A DNA stretch of 64,000 nt from Strongylocentrotus droebachiensis (Eukaryota > Echinodermata > Echinoidea > Camarodonta > Strongylocentrotidae): assembly GCA_035222895.1 (NCBI GenBank), contig JAVYIG010000088.1:562001-626000 (forward strand), written 5' to 3'. Both the position numbers and the translations under genes were made by a program. Every line of letters starts with the position of its first letter. Position 1 is the first letter of the stretch. The notes below the pieces were generated by a model. The model had not been told where the DNA came from. It did no database searches and was given only the letters and a program-made list of their open reading frames with translations. This document shows positions 55,994-64,000 of this stretch, piece after piece.

Positions 55994-56365
55994 AAAAAAA
56001 TTTGCATCAAATATTTTCGGACACCCAGAAGGCCTACATCTATATTCACACACTTTGTAGTAATTCATGTATATAATAAACTTGTACATATTTTAATCTA
56101 GTGATCTACATGTAATTGAACAAATCTTTGTAAAAAAACAAATTATTTCTTTTACAACTATATGTATATCAAGAAACTCTGAATGATTATTTTCAATAAA
56201 CTATACTTTCAAATATCAGTGATGGATATCTCAGATTTGTTCAAGCAGGACTTTTAAAGTGAGTGAACGAATTGTTTAAAGGAGAACACGGATAAAGTGA
56301 TGTTCTGAGGGACAGAGAGAAAGAGAAAGAAAGATGAGAATTGAGGAAGGGTATGTGTAATTGGC

Positions 56366-56665
56366 CATTTAGTAATGTAAACAAATTTAATGCATACCCC
56401 TTTGTGAAGTGCCCCCTAACAAATTATTTCATTCACCTGTTACAAATAATTGTACTGTCAAAACTAGTAAGAATGTATATTGCATATCTTACTTTTTGTG
56501 AGGTTTAGCAAGCCAGGTTTGTCCCCACTTAGCAAACACTAATGTCTGCGCTAGCTATGCATTCTGACTATTGAAATACATTTATCCATAACGGGTGAAT
56601 GAAAATAATTTATATTGAGTCACTTCACAAAGACGTATGTTTGTATTACTTTCTAAAAATGGCCA
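56366..56665. mobile_element. Foldback MITE, copy 2 (diverged)
   Basis: Starts ttggccatttagtaatgtaa and ends with the inverted tttctaaaaatggccacc. It shares caaatttaatgcat and ttatttcattcacctgtta with the copy at 32458. The arms no longer match well, so it is older. Confidence 0.7.
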
Positions 56666-56669
56666 CCTT

Positions 56670-58255
56670 CAATATGAAGAAATAAATGAAATTCCAAAGT
56701 TTGCAGCACAAGAATACTGTAATTGCTATGCATGTTGCAATCATATTGTCAAATACTCTAAATCCAGAGAAAAATATATATAGGTCTTATTTTGCACAGT
56801 TTTTATGCTGCTAAATAATTGAATCACTGCTCTATTTTGCTATTTAACAGTTTCTTGATGCAAAGCAGCCATAGTTGACCATTTCAAAAAAATTAATTGA
56901 ATCACAAGTCTGAAATGTGCCGTTGAAAAGTTTCTTGATGTAAAGATCCCATAGTCTACAATAACAAGTGGGTTCTGGTTCAGAATATGATCATTAATAT
57001 GACAAAAAGAACATGTTGCATTTTTGTGGTAAAAAATAATATTGTTGTCTAACGTAGAGACCTACTGTACATTTTTTTTTTTCTAAAACTTTCAATATAA
57101 TTCAAAACTTAGAAAAGCAAGACTTGGAGACTATTCCATTTCATAGATTTGTTGAATTTATTCATATACATTTATATTCTTATAAATAATCATAAAATAT
57201 AATATAATCTTTAATGCACGTCTCATAATGAACATCTCAATTTTGGCAGAACATGATGTAAAAATGACTAGAGACAGAACTGACACAAATGATTTCAAAT
57301 ACAGTTTATATTTCTGCCTAACAACAACAAAACAAGAATACAATCAAACCAAGATGAGTTGCTACTTGCTACTGTAATAAGAAATATAGTAATCAGTTTT
57401 TATGTAGAGCTCCAAACATTTATTATTATTTCGTTTTGCGTATTTTCTGACAAAAGATTCAAAGATTTCCAGTGATATACAGTGTATGACACTTGCGAAA
57501 TACGTTAGTACAACATCATAAACAATCAATGATATATAATTTAAAAAAATGCATTACCCTTTTCCAATATTTAGAGAATGTTATTGTTTAAATAATTTAA
57601 GTTACAGATTAAATGAACAATCATGAATTTCAATGACACCTTAACAAAGAAATTCAGTGGCATAATGTCAAACAACAAACTATAATGATGGCTCAGTTAA
57701 AAGTTAGGAAAGCAGCTATAAAGGAATTCAGTATAACTGTCATTAAAAAATCAATAATATATATATTTCTTTAATTTCACCTTTGATTGAATTGTGCATT
57801 AATCTACAGGAAGCAGGGAAAAAATACATGGGGGCTCGGGGCAAAAGAGCCCTAAAAAGTCATAAAAGAGCCCCCCAAATTTTGCTTAGAGTTCAATGCA
57901 AAACAAATTAAAGAGTGTTATTTTGATGCAAGCAAGCTTGAAAAGTAACCCCAAAAATTGTTAAAATATTTTTTTCCCTGGGTCAGGAAGAAACGGGATA
58001 CAGGATTTAGAGGGTTAGGGTCAGGTAGAAGTGAACAACAAGCATCAATCTTCAACCTCAACTGACCAATCACCATCCTTGTGTGTCACAAACACTATAT
58101 GCTTTGGGAACTAAGCTTGTACAAGGCCTAAGGGCTTTATTTATGTAGTTCCCATTTCATTTTCTAAATTTGTTTATGACTTATTTTTTATCTTTTGTAT
58201 CAATGGAATTTTTAATCGAGAATGAAATAAATGTGAATTGAATTGAATTGAAAAA
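56670..58255. other. Non-coding, ending in a probable LINE tail
   Basis: AT-rich without exons. 58139-58255 ends aatgaaataaatgtg followed by three GAATT units, a typical 3' tail of a truncated non-LTR element in the plus sense. Confidence 0.45.
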
Positions 58256-60480
58256 GTATTAAACTATCATCACAAAGTAGATATTTTGTTTGTTCCGTAA
58301 CTCATTCACATCACTGGTCCACTATCTGTTCCATGTCATATAAGGATTATTACTGATTATAATTGAGACAATGCCATTCTTACAGGGCTTACAAAATCAG
58401 TTGCACCTGTTTGAATACATCAAACATCAATACTTAAAGCAGGAAGCCCTCTTTCGAGAGTGGAAGCTAGGACAGCTATAATTCTCTTTTGGTTTAACAC
58501 ATTTACTCTCAAACCTCCAGTCACCATACCCATATCCCTAAGGCCTAAACAAAAAGATGTTGTACTGCCTTTTGTGACCAACCCAAAATTCTTGAAATCT
58601 ACGGTCAGCTTTTTAATTATTTTTTGTACCGTTTTTTAGAGAAAAAATATTTTAAAAAAAGCATTTAAAACTGAGAAATATCAGCCCAAAAAGGGAGTAA
58701 TATTTTTTTTTTTAAAGATTTCCAATCCACCGACCCATTTTTTGGCACCTAAAGGGCAATACACCTTTTTTTTTAGGCCTACCGGTAATTGACATGAGCC
58801 TGAGAGGAAGATAGGCATAAACAACCTCTTTATATTTGATTGCCAATTCTTGGACAATGGAAGCCTGTGCATACTGTCAGAGTAACCCGGCCCTTCCATT
58901 CCACACAGCCCTGCTCCAAGCATGTCATTGAATATTGTAGTGTAAGCAAGGGACTGGTTAAACAGATAATTATAGCCAAGGAAATTTAAAGACAAAGGAG
59001 ACTGTTGGCGATGGTCGGGTTTGATTACTCTAGCAGGGCTTTGTTCAGTCCCGTTGTTTACGGAAGATATATCAATTGAACTTGCTCCCTATGGGGAAAG
59101 GTTGTCGTAATCTGTGTATAGTGTTTAATAAGCAGAAATAATTCCTTTACAACTCTGAGATATTTTTAGGCTTCATAGTATAGAAGGGCTTGCTAGCAGA
59201 GAAGATAAAGTGTAGGATTTGAGGGTAAGAATAAAGATAGGCAGTGAGGAGGAGGGAAAGCTCCAGAGGAGAACCGAGCCGCACCGAAAGCAATCAGAGA
59301 CTGAGAAGCCAGGCATCGCAACTAGGTACCTCCTACTCGACCCCTTTCGGGGCAGAGGGAGGGGCGGCGGATCCGGAGGCAGCAGCCCAACCTAGTTCAT
59401 ACATGCAAAGAGGCTGTTGAGTAGCCCCTGACCAGCGGTGAACAAAAGAGATGATTTCAAAAGAAATTGCTGGTCTTTTGATTATGAAAGGCAATGATGG
59501 TTGTGTAGTAAAATCAGCTGACAATTGTAAACAAACTGTGATTTCCCCCATTTGTCACTAAGTTGTATGTGTCTTTGTGTATTTCTTGTATTTATGAAAT
59601 GTACACTATTTTGTAATTATACATGTATGTAGGTTTTTTAAATGGAATAAATAAATAAATGAAATAAAATGTGCATGTACTTCTGAATTCTTGGATATGG
59701 ACTGAAAATGTTGCATGTATCTAGAGTTGTATACTAAGAGGGTACAGAAAGACATTGTACATCAGTAGATGAACTTCTTAAATCACGGACATAGACTGAA
59801 TTTCTTGACGTATTGAAAAACAATCATTGTCACAGTGTGTTCCAAGGAGGCGCCTTTCATTACAGATGCACCACCAGTATTGGAGCTAAAGATAGTGAAA
59901 ACAAGGAATAGACCTCAAAGAAACAGTAACTAATCTTTATGAGTCACCCACAATTGGAAATGAATCACAAGACATGTTCGCCATGCAAGCGCAAGAAGAA
60001 AACTTGTTATGACTATAACATGGTGGGATATTGGTCATGTAGTCCTTCTCTCTTCTTCTTGTATTCTCTCTCTCTCTCTCTTTTTCGGCTGTAGCTTTCT
60101 TTGTCTTTATTGACTATAGATGTATTCATAAAATGTGCTGGCATGTCTCCATAAATTAAAGCTAGCCCATTCCAACACTGGGGTATAAGCCTTTATGACC
60201 CTATTGCCATTCAGTGTTAATCCATCCTGTTCGATACAATACTAGTACTAGACTTTAATGCCATTCATAAATCTGTAATCCACTATTGTACTTAATAGAG
60301 ATTAAGCTCTATGAAAGGGGATTTAGATATTAGACAGGCTCTTCGTGGTCATTCATGCTTTGTGAATATTCTGTGAAAAAAATGCTCTTTGAAGAACCCT
60401 TCAAAGGACTGTGTCTTTGGTCATGAGTGGTGACCTTTAACCAATGAGAGTAGAGTCTTAGATTAGACCCCTTCCCCCTT
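58256..60480. other. Non-coding; GC-rich island at 59.2-59.5 kb
   Basis: 59260-59420 is clearly more GC-rich than its surroundings (ggagggaaagctccagagg.. ggggcggcggatccgg) and might be a promoter or an unrecognised exon. 59560-59672 ends in AATAAATAAATAAATG, another possible LINE tail. Confidence 0.4.
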
Positions 60481-60489
60481 TTAAAGTAT

Positions 60490-60550
60490 GACCAATAAGA
60501 TAGTCGGAGGAAAAGTCAAGTATGAATGTTTAATGAGGTATAAAAGTAGT
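60490..60550 (+). promoter_or_regulatory. CCAAT and TATA box before gag
   Basis: ccaataagat at 60494 and ggtataaaagta at 60539-60550, about 130 bp before the gag similarity. Spacing suits a pol II promoter in a 5' LTR, but LTR borders and a primer site were not found. Confidence 0.4.
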
Positions 60551-60683
60551 TTGCATGAATGTTTTGCTCACTTGGTTCCACCCCAACTTGGTCTCCCCTA
60601 CTTGTACCCCTGTCCTCCCATCTCCTTCAAGCTGTCCCTGGACTAACTACTAATTGCTGGATGTGAAAATCAGATCGGTTCGA

Positions 60684-61437
60684 TGGGAGTAACCAGTGGA
60701 GAGACTACCAGGCACATTTTTAATCATGTGCACTTGTCAATGTCTGGGATTCGAGACAGAAAGCTCAGTTTTTGGCGGCAAGCTTACGTGGCCCGGCTCA
60801 GGAAATCTTGGCAGGCTTAGAACCACATGCCCTGCAGAACTACAGTTCACTCTGCCAGAGACTAGAACAGAGGTTCGGACCAGGGAAATTAAGAGGCGGA
60901 AACTTTTCTGACAGAGCTGAGGGCCCGGACAAGGAAATCAGGAGAAAACTTGCAAGAATTGGGACAAGCAGTGCAGCGCCTTACCTCATTGGCATACCCG
61001 GAGCTGAAAAAAGATGTGCATGAAAGACTAGCACAAGGACATTTTTCTGACGCAATCTCAGGCCCGGAGATTAGGGCAGGGATCTTTCGCGCTCATCCTA
61101 AGAACTTGGATGAGGCCATCAGGGCAGCAATCGAGACAGAAGCATACCTTACGCAGAGAGGCGGCGACAAGGTATCAGGAAGCCAGCAGCCAAATTCACC
61201 AGGAAAATTCAGGAAGTTAGGTCAAACGAGAACACCTATGAGGGGAGGACGCTGCTAACCCCTGAATGGGCCAAGGAGTTAGGGAAGCTGATGAGAGAAC
61301 TGGTGGCAGAAAGGAGTGAACCACTCCAAGCTGGTGGACCTGGACGAGGACGACAGCAAGGGTCACCCTCAGTTTGCTTTTATTGTAGTCAATCTGGTTC
61401 CTATATTCTGCATTTAGGGCATTGATGTAGATATGAT
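60684..61437 (+). pseudogene. Ty3/mdg4-type retrotransposon gag, frameshifted
   Basis: Structural protein of an LTR retrotransposon. Conserved pieces are AASLRGPAQEILAGLEPHAL, YSSLCQRLEQRFGP, then in another frame QELGQAVQRLTSLAYPEL and RAHPKNLDEAIRAAIETEAYL. The end reads VCFYCSQSGS, the first half of a CCHC zinc knuckle, and then stops. At least three reading-frame changes separate the pieces, so it is dead. No protease, RT or integrase follows, so most of pol is deleted. Confidence 0.82.
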
Positions 61438-61544
61438 CATTTGCAGAGTTGGCTGTTAATACTGACCAAAATAATCATTAATAGATACAATCATTTTGGA
61501 TCAATGTAATCTGTTATGAATGTATAAACTGTTTAGAAAGCGAG

Positions 61545-62201
61545 TTGTGGAACACAGTTTACAAAACACAGTTCACCTTCCCAGCTGGCCAGGGGGAGGT
61601 TAGGGCCACAGGGCTATGGACATCAACAAGGGAAAACGTACTAGAACATGATTCGGGACAAAGATTATATGAAACGTGGAGATCGGGAACGGACACTGGA
61701 ATTATGGGAGCAGGTAACCTTAAGACAGAGTCAATATATCAAAGGGTTGCATATCCCAGGAAAAGTCATACCTCCCAAACCTATTACTACAATATGGAGT
61801 CTGTACAGTGCCTGAAATGTTCAAGGACTTATCTGTCAACGAAATCGCTCCAGAGACATCAAAGAGAAAGGCACGGTCCTGGCCTGGAGTTCCATTGCAG
61901 AAGGTGCTCGAACACTTATTCCAAGAGGTGGAACTTGAGCAGCCATTATAGAGACAATCACCCGGAACATGTAAGTGAAGCAGAGGCAATCCCTGGCCCC
62001 ATCACCAAGGAGGTAGTTCACCGATACCACCGGAAAAGTGAAAAGAGCTCCCAGAGAGGAGGAACAAAGGAACGAAGAGGAGAAGAAGCTGGGAGCTCGA
62101 GTCAAAGTCCCAGAAAGAAAACTGCATCAGACCGACAGGCAGCGGAGCCGAGAGACGGAACCCCCACACGAGACGAAGCCCCGAACATTTATGGGATATA
62201 G
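61545..62201 (+). CDS. ORF with two C2H2 zinc fingers, downstream of gag
   Basis: 218 codons. Residues 89-110 and 118-139 form two fingers, each C-x2-C-x12-H-x4-H (VQCLKC..SLQRHQRERH and FHCRRC..NLSSHYRDNH). The C-terminal third is Lys/Arg/Glu/Ser-rich (RKKTASDRQ). A start at Met84 just before the fingers is as likely as the first ATG. It sits where an extra 3' ORF of the retroelement would be, after the deletion of pol. It could instead be a captured host gene fragment. DNA or RNA binding is likely from the fingers. Confidence 0.65.
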   Translation: MWNTVYKTQFTFPAGQGEVRATGLWTSTRENVLEHDSGQRLYETWRSGTDTGIMGAGNLKTESIYQRVAYPRKSHTSQTYYYNMESVQCLKCSRTYLSTKSLQRHQRERHGPGLEFHCRRCSNTYSKRWNLSSHYRDNHPEHVSEAEAIPGPITKEVVHRYHRKSEKSSQRGGTKERRGEEAGSSSQSPRKKTASDRQAAEPRDGTPTRDEAPNIYGI

Positions 62202-64000
62202 ATTTTTTTTTTTTTTTTTCTAGGAATTATTTCTTTTGAGAGTAAAACTAAGAGTATTTTTGTTTTAAAGAAAATAGTAAGATATGAATTTTGGTAGAAA
62301 TTGTTGGATAAGAGAACATTTTGATGGAGGATACATTTAATTTGCCATTTTGTTACTTCAGCACATACAACTGTTAAATATCAGAAAATGTTCGGATTTT
62401 TATTTTTGTTTATTTGTTAAAAAGCTGGAAATAACTAACCAAGGCCCTACTATAAATAGCGAAGATTGTAAAGTAATTGCAAGGACTGTCCCATAAAAAA
62501 TTGATAGGGTAGATGACGTGATCCCAAGGCTAGGTATTATTTAGCAACCTCAACTAGGTGTTGAGGAGGAGTGTGGTGATAATTTTGTTGATGTTGTTTT
62601 TGTTAATGATGATGAAGTGGCAGGTGATGTTAACCTGTCCCCTACCTGTCCGTGTGAGTAGCAAGAGGCCGCCTCAGTTGAAGAGGAGGACTGTCCCCGA
62701 GATGGTTACAAAGATGCCCGCGCCCACCGGATAGGCTTATCTATCAAAGTAAAATTGTGCAACAAGTTGCATAAAAAATTTTTGGACGTTTTGTTTTGTG
62801 TGGAATTGTGTTGTTGCTTGTGGTGAAGATGGTATTTTTGTTGTTCTCACTTACGGAGATTGTTGTGTGTGCTGGATTAGTACTAATGATTATTTCACTA
62901 TCATCTAATTCCTAGCACCAGAGAACAAATGTCATTGATATTTGGGATGGTTAAAGATAATAAATATCAGTACCCAAAGAGGACAATAAAAGTTAGGTTA
63001 AACGAAAAGGAAAATAGTAAGGAAGCCTTTCAACCTTCCTTTTGAATTTGTATTCCTCTGAACCTGAGAATATTATTCATAACATTTTTGTTGCATTTTA
63101 CATAATTCGATATTCATTTTCTTATGGATCTTTGATTCCATGTCGTCATGATTTAAGTTGTTTACTTTTAGGCTTATTTTGAGCTAGTCTGATAATTAAT
63201 TTTACCAGCATGTATTTTAATATTGTTTTGTCATCTAGGGTGATAATCAGGCAAATACTGGTTAATGTTAAATATTGAGACGTGCGTTATGTAGTCTCCA
63301 GTTTTATTTATATTTTTGTGTAGGTTAGTGGTGACTGAGGAATGTATAGGAATGCCAGTACCAAACAAATGACTTAGGAAATTAGGGAATGTGGTTTTGT
63401 TGTTCTTTTATTGGTAATGACAACACTGCTGTATTAGGTTTTAAGCTGGTCGATTGAGACGTAAGGTCAGAAAACAACATTAGTTTTATGAGAAATTAGT
63501 GGAATAGCTTGAATATGAATGTTTTGAGGAAACTTGTTAGTTTTGTTTTGTTGGTTTTATTGTTCTATCTTTTGCTAGAATACCTATTTGGAATTATGTT
63601 TTTGTGCAGTTTTATACTTTGCTGCGTGGCAGATTTTTATACGCATATTTGGAAAAATATAATATCTTTTAATATAAAGGTTGATAACAGTGGTATGTAA
63701 CGTTAAGTTGTCGAATGCATATGTATGCTTTTGTAATAAGATAATGTAAATATATTTTTGTGTTGACGGTTGTTCAACCAGTTAGGCTAGGACGTACAAG
63801 GTTCTTACGTTTTGTGTTAGCAGTATTTTAGTTTTACTATTGTGTTACGTGTCACTTGATAGGTTAAGATTTTTTGTTTCTCATGATTTTTTTTGGTACG
63901 ATTCATTAATGAATGGTGCAGACACCATTCCTTGGCGTGGTGGAAGGTGTAGCGAGGTAGAGATCTTCCCTTTAAACCATGTGAGCCCCCCCCCCCCCCC
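62202..64000. other. Possible 3' LTR region and C-rich end
   Basis: A purine run gaggaggag precedes TGTGGTGATAA at 62571, as at the polypurine tract and start of a Ty3-type 3' LTR. I could not find the matching 5' LTR or the CA end. The rest is AT-rich without exons. The last 14 bases are all C. Confidence 0.4.

Noticed and set aside
59333..59551. 72-aa minus-strand ORF in the GC-rich island
   Set aside because: No domain, no splice partners that I could find; kept only as a GC-rich region.
62571..64000. Full 3' LTR
   Set aside because: Only a purine run and TGTGG start are seen; no matching 5' copy or end was found, so it is left as a possibility.

Overview
The window looks like nuclear DNA from an AT-rich invertebrate deuterostome, most likely an echinoderm of the sea-urchin type. 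The main reason is a DEATH-NACHT-LRR receptor gene, a family greatly expanded in sea urchins. Multi-exon genes with GT-AG introns and many non-autonomous transposons fit the same picture. The species cannot be fixed from the sequence alone, and amphioxus or another deuterostome remains possible.

Layout. 1-11 kb is non-coding, with simple repeats, a CpG-rich GCGTA array and several MITE or hAT-like fragments. 11.5-31.4 kb (minus strand) is an NLR gene that I reconstruct as 13 coding exons with all splice phases agreeing: a short start exon, a DEATH exon, one large NACHT exon, then LRR exons. The LRR part holds a tandem array of six 165-bp, phase 0-0 exons, each repeated together with its intron about every 840 bp, plus a decayed seventh. 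The introns carry mobile elements, among them a TTAA-inserted MITE, palindromic mariner-like MITEs, LINE 3' tails, a hammerhead-ribozyme-like motif typical of Penelope-like elements, and a tRNA-Ser-like 3' fragment. 29.9-33.6 kb is a dense nest of TIR elements, some three deep.

35.7-40.0 kb is a LINE of the CR1/L2/Jockey type (endonuclease plus reverse transcriptase). It is broken by two frameshifts and by an 880-bp palindromic TA-inserted element, and a second 880-bp copy of that element lies at 40.7-41.6 kb. 42.5-43.2 kb repeats the 2.2-2.8 kb segment. 44.1-46.3 kb is a nearly G-free minisatellite, interrupted at 46.3-47.2 kb by a hAT-like element with an 8-bp target duplication.

49.5-54.05 kb (plus strand) holds the last six exons of an SDS22-type leucine-rich-repeat gene with an LRR cap; I could not find its 5' exons. 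54-60.5 kb is non-coding with MITEs. 60.7-62.2 kb is a decayed Ty3/mdg4-type LTR element: a frameshifted gag with half a zinc knuckle, then an ORF with two C2H2 zinc fingers, followed by a purine tract and a possible 3' LTR start at 62.57 kb. The window ends in a C-rich run.

The two host genes are unrelated neighbours. The NLR is probably an intracellular immune sensor whose ligand-facing LRR surface has grown by exon-unit duplication. Everything else of note is transposon biology.
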